Origin: Takakia lepidozioides
Lineage: Eukaryota > Streptophyta > Takakiopsida > Takakiales > Takakiaceae
Direction of reading: 5' to 3'
DNA length: 64,000 nt
Assembly (NCBI GenBank): GCA_030704615.1
Contig: CM060732.1
Coordinates: forward strand, 28,439,053-28,503,052
The position numbers and the translations under genes were made by a program. This document shows, in pieces, positions 33,520-45,899 of this stretch (position 1 is its first letter; every line of letters begins with the position of its first letter). The notes under the pieces were generated by a model. The model was not told where the DNA came from. It saw only the letters and a program-made list of their open reading frames with translations, and searched no databases.

Positions 33520-36500
33520 TTACTGTTGGGGATTTGTAACCCTTTGTGAGCGAGCACCCTTCTGATGGTTAGAGTCTCGTGAAGGACTCCGTGTGCGAGC
33601 CCGTGTTCTGTCACTGGTTGAGGGAGATGATTGAACACTACCTGGATATGTCAGTCCCTCTGGAGGCTGATATCGAGGTAATCTTTCAGGCATAGGAGAC
33701 CCCCGTCGCTTCTTCTCTGCCATCTGAATTGCATAGTCCTCTGCCATGTCAAAAGAGTCCGCTGAAGAAACAGTTGTTTCAAAATCCTCGTCCCCCCTGA
33801 GGTGTTTTAACTGTCAAACTTTAACTGGAATTCTCGAGGGCATACGATGTTGTCCCACCATGTCTGGAAGTTTAAACTGTAAAACTTGTTGTAAGCGCTG
33901 AATTGCAAAATTGGTGAAGACCCTGAACTCCGTGATCCCCACTGGAATAACTCAGAAAGCGCAATTGCATCTTCTGCTGCTCAATGTGATAATGTGCCAG
34001 AAAACAAGCAGCGTAGTATAACCCGCAGCCCATGACAATACTTGCTACCTCCTTGGTCTTGGTATAAATGAATCCATGTACCACTTGGAAGGCAATTAAT
34101 TCCTTCAGCATGGTACTTGCCTCATGCCAGTACTGCGCAAAGTAATGATCCTCAATTGGTTGATTGTTCGGAAGAACTTTAGTCCTAGTTGCCACTGGCA
34201 GCCAAATGCGCATGATTTGATAGTAATGTACCAGCGACTGCGGAGGACTAAATTCTTTCCAAGCCAAATCCAACACAATGGGAATTTGGTTGAAGGGCAT
34301 AATCATAGCCCGACTGTACTCCCGTGCAGTAGGAGTTTTAGGTGGGTTAAAAGCAGCATCCCCCCATACCTCAGGCTGTGGTGGCTGTGGTGTGGCTGTA
34401 GTAACAACAGGGTCAGCTACTGGCACAGTGACTTGTTGTGGTGTTGGTGGCACTGGCTCTTGTACCATTGGCATCTCCTGCACCCCCTGTGAAGAAGACT
34501 GAAAAGCCAAAGTTTTCGCTTGTAAATAAGAAGCCATTAGCTGTTCCTCAGGTACACAGACTCTCTTGTCAATATTTGAAGTGAGGTCCTCCACTTGATT
34601 CTGCAGGCCGTCTACATCCTCCTGTAACTCCGCTATTCTACTATAGACATTGTCTATAGTAGTTGTGGCAATGTTCTGCACTTGCAGTCTGAGCTCATTC
34701 ATCTCGCTTTGGGTGAGCTTTCGTGGTGCTTTGCCCTCCACCGGCCCTTGTGCTAACCAGACCTGCATAAGGTGGTTATCCACCAAGTTGCTTGTGGCAC
34801 CCCTTAGAGTCTGCTCCTCTGTGAGCCTGTACACATCTATCTGCTGCTGTAAAGCCTCCATGCGCTTTGCATGAGGTTCAACCAAACTCGCATAGGCAGC
34901 AGCCAGATTATTGGCTTCCTTCCAAGCCTTGTTAGCCACAGAGAGTTCATTTCTATTTACCATGAGCGTTTGTTGCAACTCCAAGATGTACCTCTCTTGG
35001 TCAGCTTCAACCTGCCTGTATTGCTTGAAAGTATTCTCATTGCAACAGATTGTATTCTTCATATCGACAATGAGTTTCACTTGCTCAACATTATCTGCCT
35101 CTGCCTTCGTACATCTTTCCGCTTGACTGTTTATTTCTATTGTAGCTTGGTCAAGCATAGTTGTGAGTATAGCACATTGTATGGCCATCTTGTCATGCAC
35201 TGTCTGCAACTCCGTATGTAGTGCATTAACTTCTTGCAACTTGCTTTCATGCTTCATCTGCATTTGGTATAGCTGTTGCTTATGTGTTTCGTGCAACTGG
35301 TCTTGCGCGAGGCCTGCCTCAATCAATTGTTCCTTGGCCAATTGCAAAGCCGCTTCTGTACTCTCTAAGTCTTGCTGCATCTTGAGAGTGACCTCTTCAT
35401 CGACCTTGTTTGCACACTCAGTGGCAAGTCGAGCCTCAAACGCCTTCCTGAGTTCCTCCCTCAAAGCTGCCAATTGGGTAGTTGGAACATGGGATTTGAC
35501 ATAAGTGCCCAACAAATTAAGTGTCCTGCTTATGGAACTCATAAGCATGACCTGTTGAGGGTCATTATGGTGAGCTTGCTGTTGTTCTCCTTGATCCTCA
35601 ACAGTGTGATGCCTCACTAACCACTCAGGCCATTGCCCCACCAGATTTTCTTCCTGAACCACTTCATCCGTCACCGGTGCTGCAGTGTCTTGACATTCTA
35701 CCTGTGGTACCTCCGTCACAGGTGTGTGTATTATATACACCGCAGGGTTTCCCCTGGACAACCGTTGCACCTCCGGAATCACTGTTTCCCTGACCAAACC
35801 AGAATATTCATAGAGAAGGTCCCCCTTCTCAATTTCTGCCACCACCTGTTCTGTAGTGGGAATATCTAACCCTTCTTTCTCCAAATCAATTATTTCTGGT
35901 GGAACTGCCTGGACAACTTGTGGTAACTCTGTGACAAGCCGATCATCTGGTTGTGATGGATGTGATACTGAAGTAACTTCCTCTTCCCTCTCTGAAGGTC
36001 CTGCTTCCAATAATAGCAGTTCTCTGTGCTGTTGTGCTCCTTCCTGCACAAGAGCTTGGGAAACATTATCATGCGGTTTCCATGAAGCCAGTGGATCCAC
36101 CACTACAGTCTTTCCCCGCCTCTGTCTCTTAGTCTGGGGTTGCCCTGCCAGTCCACCCTCACTATGTGAAGAGCCTTGCTCTTCCATTGCAGTGGTTTCA
36201 GTTTCAAACACTCCCATCTCCTTTCTTTCTCGAGCATCAAGTATGCAAGAATCAAGAATTATTTGAGCAATGATTGGGCCAGACACTATGATAGGAGACT
36301 TTGCGGCAGTGCCCTGTAATTTTTTCATCTCCTCTACCAGTGCGTTGTACATTATGTCCGCCCATGCTACCTCTTCTCCTCTCAGGGCTTTGAGTATTTC
36401 CTCTGTGAAGGATATGCTCAAATACTGTTGGTTCTGTTTCATGGCAAACAGAACGTTCAATACCTGGCCTACCTCCCTTAGCCCTAGGTAGACGGCCTTG

Positions 36501-37510
36501 GTACAAGCATAACCTTGAGTTTTAAAGAAACTCCCTTCTTGGAATAAGTCCCCTATTTGCAGTCTTGCCCTGTGCTCCTCCACATGCACCTGACCTGATG
36601 GCAATTCAAACAATCGCTGTAGGTATAGGGGAGTAATTTCTAATTCAACTCCCTTCACCGTTGTTGCTCCTGTCCTAGGCTCAAAGTTCTGCAAGAATTG
36701 TAACATGTACTGTCTATGGTGCAATGTCCAATCTTTGCTTTGCAATCCTTCCAATCGCAGCTCCTTCAGTAACTGTACCGCCTGTGGAGTAGCAATCGTT
36801 TGTTTCTGCAGGATTGTGGTGCTCTTCACCCTGATTTCTTCCATTCCTCTCACTCTCTTCATTCTAGACCCACAGAAAGGTTTTGGCTGTAACAATTGAA
36901 GAATTGCCTGCAGGGCACAAAGCATAAACGTATGGTTGCCACAAAAAGCTATGGGTAATTTCTTGTAAGCCTGAGGGGCTTGCAAGCATCGATTAAGAGA
37001 AAAGATCCGCTCTGTTCTTCCGTCCCTATGCCACTGCGTAAGTAATATTGCGAGCGTATAGTCTGTTAGTTCCTCCATAGCTTCAAAGCTATAGCATTGA
37101 TGGTTTGTCCCGTTGAGACGCCCGTTACTTAGAACGACACCGACTCTTGCGCTTAAATTCCCTCCAATTTCTTGATCGTGGATTTTAGATTTAATTTTCT
37201 TTAGTGGACTTTCCCTGCTGGACTGTCCACTAAGATAACACATGTGACAAGAATTTCGTTTTTCTGTACTTGCCGTTTGTTCCGTTGCCCTTTTTCCGTA
37301 TTCATTAATGGGCCCGCCATTCATCTGAATTGGCGTGCTAAGTAGGTACTTTGACGGCCATTCTTGTCCTCTTTCTTGATGACACCTATTCTTGCACTTC
37401 CTTCTCAGCTGTGTGTCGTGCCCTGACTTCCACGTGTCCCTTTCTAAACTGGCTTCCGTCCTTTCTTCCGCCGGCCATTTCCCTGAAGTTATCCTACGTC
37501 CACCTGTCAC
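33520..37510 (-). pseudogene. ORF3 of element 4, nearly intact with internal deletion
   Basis: The longest open ORF3 copy: 1,212 residues from 37510 without a stop, reading through the Trp codon that is TGA in element 1. It contains the N-terminal domain, acidic middle, coiled coil, Pro-rich linker and start of the C-terminal domain. About 215 bp are missing at roughly 33930 compared with element 3, which shifts the frame. The Ser/Arg-rich tail (33747-33520) is then found in another frame. The N-terminal knuckle is decayed (CHMC, then Gln and Ser in place of His and Cys). This copy is the best guide to the ancestral protein. Confidence 0.85.
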
Positions 37511-37539
37511 TGATTCTATGGATTGTGTAACCCTAGTAG

Positions 37540-37830
37540 GCTGTGTTGAGCTGTGACAGGCTATGTCATACTGTGGTACGCTGTGATAGGATGTGTTGCA
37601 CTGTGGTAAGCTGTGATAGGCTGTGACACGCTGTGGTAGGTTGTGATAGGCTGTATTGCGCCGTGCTGGGCTGTGATAGGCTGTGTTGCGGCGTGATGGG
37701 CTATGATAGGCTATGTCGCGCCTTGATGGGTTGTGATAGGCTGTGTCGCGTCGTGATGGGCAGTGATAGGCTGTGTCGCGCCGTGATGGGCTGTGATAGG
37801 CTGTGTTGCGTTTGTTCTGCCCGCCCTGGT
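37540..37830 (-). repeat. CACAGCC minisatellite of element 4 pol tail
   Basis: 30-bp CACAGCCTATCACAGCCC-type units on -, six clear copies at 37640-37815, becoming irregular toward ORF3. The junction to ORF3 has no LTR and serves as the empty-site reference for the solo LTR in element 2. Confidence 0.85.
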
Positions 37831-38287
37831 CATATATGCGACAAGTGCTCTATACTCCGTTGGTATCACTGGCGCAGCCCATGACTGCTTTTGCGTTTCA
37901 ACATGCAAATCATGCTGCAATGGTTTGTCATGGATACCACTGTACCCCCTCAACTTATTGGCATTGACTCTTCCCAGCATCTCTTTGTTAATGGTTTGTA
38001 ACATGGCGGTGTTGTTATCATACATCTTCTGTATGACATAAGGTCCTTTCCATGGTGATTTAAGCTTAGAAGCTTTAATCTTTCCCTTCTTCTGCAACCA
38101 GAGAACCAAATCTCCCGTCTTAAAAGTCTTTAACTTGCCTTCTTCAAACTGTTCCTTCCTCTTCATCTGAATTCTGGTCATATTATCAGCTGCATCAGCA
38201 CGTACTTCTTCCACATGGTATAATTCATGTTTCCTGACTTTAATTGAATCTTGCAATTCCATTCTCTTCCCCCATTCCGTTCTCATG
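37711..38287 (-). pseudogene. pol 3' end of element 4, truncated
   Basis: From MRTEWGKRMELQDS onward this matches the integrase C-terminal region (GPY/F motif KGPYVIQKMYDNN) and the start of the repeat-coded tail. The match to pol stops abruptly at 38287/38288, where satellite-like DNA begins. The open frame continues for about 36 residues into that DNA, giving a chance chimeric frame. Confidence 0.85.
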
Positions 38288-39240
38288 CGAATTTCCGTCC
38301 GGGGGTTGAAATATGACGGCCAGGTGCCGGCCTCTCCCCCCTCCCCGACTGCATTGGAACGGCCCCGGATGGAAATTCGGCGCCGTTTTTCCATCTGGGG
38401 AGGTTTTTATGTCGGCCAGTTTTCGGCCTGACCCCCCGACACGACTTCCTTTGGGGGGGCCCGGATGACAATTCGGCGCCGAATCTCCATCCAGGGGATG
38501 CTCTCTGTCGAACACGTGCCGGCCTCTACGCCCGAGGCGACTTCATCCGGGCGTCCCCTGTTGGATATTCGGTGCCGAATTTCCGTCCCGGGGTTGAAAT
38601 GTGACGGCTAGGGCCGGCCTCTCCCCCCTCCCCGACTGCATCCGAACCGCCCCGGATGGAAATTCGGCGCCGTTTTTCCATCTGGGGATGTTTTTATTGC
38701 GGCCAGTTTTCGGCCTGACCCCCCGACACGACTTCCTTTGGGGGGGCCCAGATGTAAATTCGGCGCCGAATCTCCATCCAGGGGATATTCTCTGTCGCAC
38801 ACGCGCCGGCCTCTGCGCCCGAGGCGACTTCATCCGGGCTTCCCCTGTTGTATATTCGGTGCCGAATTTCCGTCCGGGGGTTGTAATGTGAGGGCCAGAT
38901 GGCGGCCTTTCCCCCGAGCCGACTGCATCCGAAAGGCCTCGGATTGAAATTCGGCGCCTTCTTTCCATCCGCGGAGGTTTTTATGTCGGCCAGTTTTCGG
39001 CGTGACCCCCCGACAGGACTTCCTTTGGGGGGATCCGAATGGAAATTCGGCGCTGAATTTCCATCCAGGGGATGTTCTCTGTCGGACAAGTGCCGGCATC
39101 TCTGCCCCAGACGACTTCATCCGTGCGGCCCCTGTTGGATATTGGGTGCCGAATTTCCATTCGGGGGTAGTAATGTGACGGCACGGTGCCGGCTTCTCCC
39201 CTTCAGCCGACATCATCCGGACGGCCCCCCACTTTCTGAC
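38288..39240. repeat. ~288-bp tandem repeat with GGCGCC-centred palindromes
   Basis: The string GAATTTCCxTxCxGGGGTxG recurs at about 38289, 38577, 38866 and 39151 (periods 288, 289, 285). Each unit has roughly three ~96-bp subunits centred on ATTCGGCGCCGAAT-like palindromes, and contains GCCAGTTTTCGGCCTGACC. GC-rich, and frames in it are shadows. It forms the left flank of the MULE copy at 39447. Confidence 0.88.
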
Positions 39241-39446
39241 TGCATACCGTTGGCAGTTATTGCGCAAAGACCAGGGGCCGCATTCCGGAGACAAGGTTCA
39301 TTAACACTCTGACTGTGGATTTGTGATTTGGATCAGGCTTCGTCGCTCGGACAAATCGGCACCGCATTCCTTCCCATCGCTGCATCCCCCTTCTACCAGG
39401 GAGCTTGCCCGCACGCCATCCTGGCAGTCTTGTGTGCACATCTCCC

Positions 39447-42400
39447 ATGGCGGAAAACCCGAGCGCTACAGTGTACTGCCCTCCTCACGAGCATAGAGCT
39501 TCATTTCCGTGCAGAGGGGACATCTGCCGGGTGATGGAGAAATATCTGTGCGTTCGATACCACCTGAAACCGGGGTCGGTTTTTTTGGAGGAGGAAAGGA
39601 AGGACTCAAACGGCCTTGTTGTCGAGAGTATTGTTGTGCTCCACGATGATTTCGGCGATGGCAGGGAATGGCGAGTTCCACCATCGGACAGCGTCATATA
39701 CAGGGCTGTTGGGGACTTCATTTGCCCGCCAAATGCACCTTCTATCTTGGCGCCTTCCACGAAACAATCCGCGAATCAGAGAGTGGCTACCTCAAAGAGA
39801 GAAGTCCGCAACGAAGTAAATCCAGAACCGAACCCATCCATGAAGACAAGCGAGAACCGGGTTGTTCACAACCTGTCCGACTCAGACGAGGTCATGGAAG
39901 TTCCGAGGTCGTCCTGGAGATCAGGCAAGTCCTCAATGGACGTCAGTGGACGAGGGAGTCATATTCCCAGCACGAGCACCGCAGTTTGATCTATTCTTGA
40001 AATTGTGCGAGGGCTTCACCTGGAGGGACACCGGTCGGAGCTGGCCGGGCTGGACTACAGCAAGTTCGCAATTAAATCGGTTACATGCCTTCCCGCTGAC
40101 GTCGACGGTAATATCTTCTTTGAGTTCCCTCCTCGGGCGGACTACTCGAGGGCGTCCGGAATGTTGACAGATATGGATAGAAAACATGACGGTCATCCTT
40201 GGTGCGTTACCAAAACCACCAGCATGAAGATGCTCGATGGTGTGCGGGTGCGCTACGTTGTTTGTGCGGGCGCGTTGCGGTGTTTCTCCCCAACTTGCTT
40301 CCACTTTAAATCCAGAGGTCACAGGAACGAGACCGATTGGACAGGCACAACTCATCAACCATTTCGAGCTCAGGAGAAGGTTCCAAACTCCACATTTAAG
40401 TGTGCACATTGCAAAGAACCACCACACTGCATGTCTATTTGTAATGCCAAGCAGTATTTGCACCGTTTCCCTAACCTCACCCGAGCTTGCATACACGTTG
40501 GTTCCCACTGTCACAAATTGGCGAGGGGGAACTCGCGGGAGGCTGCCCACGAGGCAGAGCATCTCGTTCAGGAGGAGGTTAAGTTGAGACCGGGTGCCAA
40601 ACCCAAACAGATATAGCTCCAAGCCGCCCATAAGATGGCATTGGCCAGAATTATGTCGGAAGACGGCTCCGATAGAGTTCCTCTCGATGAGAAGGAAATG
40701 GAGGCATTGCTGGAGTCGGTGTCCCACGTATGTTCACCGAATGTCCGAAACTGCAAACAGAAAATTGGGCGTGGCTCAGATATGCACTCCATTCTGGAGG
40801 TGAAGCGACGATGTGGATATGACTACATTCATGGAAGTAGGTTTCCAGGACAAGGGACTGAGGCAGATCGTTGTTTCGTATTCAAAATGTCCACGTGTGG
40901 ACCTGGCAGCGGCGTCGAACTGGTCGACAGGATGACGAGTGGGGACTTGTCAAACAGTTGGGTCATGTTCGACCATATCAAGCGAATTACAAATCACCAG
41001 TGGGTGACAATGGGTGCACGTGTCTACGACACCCACTGCAGGATGCTAATGACAATTGCTATTTGTGAGATGAAATGAGAGGACACACAATCGGAGATGC
41101 TTCTTTGGCAGGGAATAAACGAACAGATGGCCAAGGCAGAATATTATTCTTGGCCATATTTGTAACTTGCTTGTAACCTCAATATGTGCTTGTGCAGGAA
41201 ATGTGTCTCGACTCAGACACCGACATGCCTACGACAAACATGGCCAAATCAGTGCACTCTTCCTGGCGTGCCTCCTCTGCGGCGCATCTGGTGGACATCC
41301 TCACTGCCACAACGGAGGACATTGTGAGGTCAATTATGCAGCAATGCAGGTACAACGAGTTCTTGAAAGGGAAACAGTGGGGCTTGGGGCCGGACAGGCA
41401 GGAAATGCTGATGCGGACTGCCTCTAGATCGAAGAATCCTCGGAAGTGGGCGGCGGCCTTGCGAGAGGGCCTTCGGGACACGCCATTGCTTCGAAGAGGC
41501 CAACATTTGGAAGGAGATGTTCATACCCGTCTAGTGAGACGAAGACTTGACGAGGCACCTAGCGGAGAAGAGGATTCATGGCGAGCTGACAAGAATATTC
41601 GCACGCTCCCTCGTGGTCCGGTGATGTTGCCCGAGGAGGTCTCGTCGAGCACCGCAAGTCCTGCACGTTCAAGATCGCCATCTCCTTTAAGCATAGGGCG
41701 CGTGCCCCGGCAACATAACGAGCCATCGGTAGTAAAGCAGTACAACATTTCCATTGTGGAGACAAGAGTGTCGGAGTCACAGTGGAGAATTGCGAGGACA
41801 TTGCCGGCATTTCGAGGGAAGTGCTGCGCCATCCGGGTGGATACGAGAGCACGCTCTGGTGAGATGATTTGGAGGAACCCACACATTGCTGTACCTGCAC
41901 CTTGTTTCAGCGGCAGATTTTTGACTCCCACATTTGCTCATGCCACAACGCAGACATTTTGGTTCTGTAGGCACGACATAATGACCTGTGTATTTGGCAA
42001 GCCCAAGTACGAGATTCAGGGAATGCCGGAGCCTCCGGGCGTCTGGCCTGTTGCACCGGGTTGCAGCCTCTCTCAGAATGAGGCGGATGCTCTATTGCAG
42101 CAGGATTTCGAATGGTGCAACGCACAGACATCCCGGTCCACGCATTTCCGGTTCCTCAGACCCAGCCATTGCAGACTGCTCGGTCCAGTAGAGACGGATT
42201 GGACAATTCTGCACATCCCACAATGCGATTCGGAAGAGTGAAGAGACGACACCCTCCCAACAAGTTGAATGAGACTCGGATTGCCAATGCTCTTGGGATG
42301 GCTTGCACTATTCAGAGCTCCGTGGACGTACCCCCACCCGGCCTTGGGCGTGTGTATCGGATGGCAACGGCCGGCTCGGCTGTACGCGACGATGTATACA

Positions 42401-42615
42401 CAATTACAATTGGAGTGGAGCCGACTTGCAATTGTACGGACTTCTCGTTGATGGAAGCAAAGAAGGGTTCGAAGTATTATCCGTGCAAGCATCTGTATTA
42501 CATTTACCTGAAGAGGTTGAGGATGAACGTGACTATTGATGACTTTATTCATGCACCGGCGTTGAGCGTGAACGAGCTGCACAAACTCCTCCTTAGGGAT
42601 TCCAGAAATCATTGA
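39447..42615 (+). pseudogene. MULE-type transposase relic with SWIM zinc finger (copy A)
   Basis: Starts MAENPSATVYCPP and matches copy B (56577 down to 52045) throughout. Segments in order are the N-terminal domain; a Cys-rich motif (FKCAHCKEPPHCMSICNAK, near 40388); a region with D1 of the MULE core (SWVMFDHIKR, near 40962); and the late core motif DMPTTNMAKSVHSSW (near 41223). A linker and a SWIM finger C-x-C...C-x-H (C106, C108, C125 and H127 counted from 42112) complete it. TAG (40614) and TGA (41076) interrupt the frame, and a frameshift lies near 42112. About 140 residues containing D2 and the CxxH motif are missing near 41080-41190. The catalytic core is therefore destroyed. Tandem arrays flank it on both sides. 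Confidence 0.8.
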
Positions 42616-42775
42616 TGGGGCAAAGGGAATCCTCCATATGGATATTTTCAATTGCATTTTGCTGTATCAGACTTTTTTTTTGCAGTGTAATGAAATGCAC
42701 CCCAAAACTCCTGGAATGAGGCAATATTCCATTCAAACTGAGATCCAACAAAAGCAGTTGTGGGGCCATTTCTGG

Positions 42776-43210
42776 AAAAATGGTGCCGAATTTCTCTTTT
42801 TGGGGCCGAAAACTGGCTAAGTCCCAACATGCACTGGTACCGTGTCTGGAAAAATGGCGTCGAATTTCTCTTTTTTGGGCCGAAAACTGGCTAAGTCCCA
42901 ACATGCACTGGTACCGTGTCTGGAAAAATGGCGCCGAATTTCTCTTTTTTGGGCCGAAAACTGGCTAAGTCCCAACATGCACTGGTACAGTGTCTGGAAA
43001 AATGGCGCCGAATTTCCCTATTTTGCGCCGAAAACTGGCTAAGTCCGAACATGCACTGGAAAAATGGCGCCGAATTACCTGTCATGAGGGGACCTATAGC
43101 CGCAGAATTCGGCACCATTTTTCGCCAGAGAGACCTATTACCGCGAAATACGTCGTCGTTTTTTCAGGTTACGGACCCTATTACCGCGAAATTCGGCGCC
43201 ATATTTGCAC
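42776..43210. repeat. 74-bp tandem repeat with GGCGCCGAATT core
   Basis: Four to five units of TGGAAAAATGGCGCCGAAT followed by TTCTC, GGGCCGAAAACTGGCTAAGT and a CATGCACTGGTACxGTGTC block. The first units have period 74; the last is shortened. After 43080 related GAAATTCGGCGCCAT strings occur in the other orientation. The motifs match the array at 38288-39240 in reverse complement. Confidence 0.88.
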
Positions 43211-45390
43211 ATGTCGCTGGGAATTGGCATGAGCGGAAGACGAAATATCATGAGCACAACTGTCAAAACTACAATTTTCCCTTCAAGGGGCCGAATAATA
43301 TATTTGTTTTTCCTGGCACATTGCATTAAATTAATGTTTTTTATTGTTTTTTTATTTTCAAAATTTGTACTTCTGCTCATGAAAACCAATTGTCTTACTA
43401 CTCCGCTCATGCAGCTCATGCCGCTCATGCTCATGAAATAGCTAACCTCGAAGCATGGACTGAAGCACTGAAACAGAGATGAGAGTGCACTGAAGAGAGT
43501 GCAGTGCAGCATAGAATAAAGCAGGAGCCAAACGAATTGAATCGAGAACAGGCCACATGAATCGAGAACAGGCCAACACAAAACATGAAATAGAAGACAA
43601 AAAGAGGAAGTTTTCAATGCTGTACCTGCTTGTGCCGGCCATTTCGGTGTCCATGCAACCACAGTCCTTCGTTTGATACTCTCTTCCGCACCTCCACCTG
43701 CAAGCTGGTAATTGCCCTGTGCTCTCGCTTCACTCGTCTCTCTCCACTCGCAACAGTCATGTCTCTCCTACCCGCTCTTCAAATTTCACTTATTTCACTC
43801 TCTTACCTTTCACCCTCTCCTCTCTCTGCACTCGGCCTAATCTGCTCTCTTTCTCTCCACGCTCCAGTGTCCAGCCGCTGCAAAACGCGCTCCAAAACTC
43901 TTCTCTTTCACGCTCTCATCTCTCAAGTGTCAAGCTCTCACTCGCACAGCGCTTACGCGTAGATAATGAGAAGCCCAAAGGCCGGGCTCAAAGAGCGCAC
44001 CCCTTATAAGCGACCTTCAGGGATGATCTAAACCATCGCCTCCGTCCAGAATCGAACGGTCGCGCGGCCCAAATGGATGTTCTGCCCCATCCATGCAAAC
44101 TAACATTAATACTGTCCATCCACACAGATGAAATTAGTTCAATCTTTGTTTCAAATTGACAGACGAATGTACACACGTTTGGACAGACGACTCAACTGAC
44201 GAATGAAAAAAAGACGAAATGACTGTAATGACGCCATTGGTCAGACTCTGCAACCCTCACGCTTACAAAAATCTTAAAATAGATTCGAAGCCGCAAAACC
44301 TTAACCCACTCCCCAAACGCACATGTGACTACCCACGTGGCACCGTTTCGAATGCAATCTGCCAGAGGACACAACGGTGTACCTACGGATTCATCACACA
44401 GTATAATCATTGTCTCATTATGAGCCGTCCACAATCACTTTCGGCTGTTAGCCGCGAGGCGTCAATATTCCCTGACAACACCCGCAAGCTCTATGTGACA
44501 TACGGCTTTAAGGATAGTAGATGGCCCTCGTGTCGGGCATTCCTCGATTTAAGGTCCAGAGCCGAAGGGAATGCCCATTTATCGAGGAATAACCGACACG
44601 AGGGGTCCATCCCTACATTAAACATGTGCAAGCAAGCAAGGCATGACACAACATTCCGCACACCTGTAATGCACCGCCCTCGCTGTCCAATGCAATGCGC
44701 CGGCCTGTAATGCCCCGCCCTGCCCAAGTGTTTTATTCACTGTAACAACACGACAAATATAAACAGAAAAATTTCAAAGTGCTTTATGGTTCACCTCCGG
44801 ATTCCTCCCAGCTTGTAATGATCGATTGTTAATGTGCAGTCCAGAATTTATTGTGGCGATTAGCCGCATGACTTCATTTCTCCCGGCCACTTGTTAGAAT
44901 CGGCATCCTCCACGCTTATTCTAGAATCTGCTGTCAAAGCCGCATGATAATGATGCTAGACATGTAGTCCTACTAACGTACCGGTACAATAGAATCCAGT
45001 GTGATCGCGGCCGTTATCGTTGTTCCATAATTAATGTGACAATGGCTGTTGTCAATTAATGAAAAATTGTGCACACTTTCAATGAAGCTTTGATTTCGCG
45101 AGTTGAAATAAGCCGTTCGATTCCGCCTTAATCCATGGTGGCCACAATCGATCCGGGAGAGGAGGCATACCAGAGTGCCATTGGAGCGATTCAAGATGAA
45201 AGTTACTTGTCACCTCTATATAACGTCCGACTCCACACAGCACCAACTTCCCACTGCGAACCTCTCACTTGCTTCTTTTCTCTCGTGCACCTATGGACAT
45301 CCTGCACCTCTCTTGACGACGTGCACCTCTTTGCCTGTCCTGCACCACTCTGCCCATATGATACTTCTGAAGCAGCCTCTGAGTCTCTCT
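43211..45390. other. Mostly non-coding stretch
   Basis: No gene recognised. 43640-43930 is pyrimidine-rich (CTCTC runs). An inverted repeat lies at 44525-44605. Short direct repeats of CCTGTAATGCxCCGCCCT occur at 44664 and 44704. The remainder shows no structure I can interpret. Confidence 0.5.
44525..44605. repeat. Inverted repeat able to form a two-level hairpin
   Basis: The left arm CCCTCGTGTCGGGCATTCC continues to TCGAT at 44548. The right arm at 44581-44605 (ATCGAGGAATAACCGACACG, then AGGGG) is its reverse complement with three mismatches. The inner string GGGAATGCCC (44567-44576) also pairs with GGGCATTCC of the left arm, so two alternative folds compete. Confidence 0.75.
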
Positions 45391-45393
45391 CTG

Positions 45394-45478
45394 CAGCGCA
45401 CTGTAGGGGGGGGTTACACAGCCCGGCACAGCCACACAGCCAACACAGCCCGTCACAGTCGTCACAGCCGCACCAGCT
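45394..45478 (+). mobile_element. LTR fragment
   Basis: About 85 bp matching the region of the gypsy LTR around the C run, in sense orientation on + (GCAGCGCACTGTAGGGGGGG, then GTTACACAGCCC and CACAGCC units). Both LTR ends are missing. A scrap left by recombination or an old deletion. Confidence 0.7.
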
Positions 45479-45636
45479 ACACTTGCTTTTGTTTGTCTAA
45501 AGTTACTTCCAAACCTCCGTGCTGGGCAGTCGCCACATTATTATTCATCCATCCCTAGAATCATTTTCTCATCTACAGTGGGCCTCTTCATTATCCATTG
45601 TTCATCCATGTGGTTGATTTCATCAACAAATATCAT

Positions 45637-45664
45637 CCAACCTCCACTGTCCAGTGGAGGTTGG
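45637..45664. repeat. Perfect 28-bp palindrome, CCACTG/CAGTGG type
   Basis: Half-site CCAACCTCCACTG, spacer TC, exact reverse complement. Its core is identical to the half-sites of the palindrome at 25382-25405, 20 kb away in unrelated surroundings. It lies just upstream of the DUF7869-type relic. Confidence 0.9.
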
Positions 45665-45899
45665 CATTTGTGACTTCTTCTGACAGTTCAGATAGATGTA
45701 GTCATATTGTGCTATAGTCTGCCCTCATACTCCACTTCAATTCCAATTGTCTTTCATCAGTCTCGGGATAGATCCAAACATTGACTTTACCTTTTCAAAC
45801 CATATTGTTTTTATCATTCAAAACCGTCGAAAAAGTTCTGCTTCAACTCTTCTTTTCGGTGTCACGACGTTTTTTTGTTCAGTTTATCTTCCTTCCCGT

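Noticed and set aside
38240-39294. Several Arg/Gly-rich frames on both strands
   Set aside because: Products of the GC-rich 288-bp array; no conserved motif and all frames are equally open.
40568-40792. Antisense frames over MULE copy A
   Set aside because: The + strand carries the homology to copy B; the antisense frames have no support.
42593-43330. Repetitive frames with WRRISLFWAENW units
   Set aside because: Shadow of the 74-bp tandem repeat.
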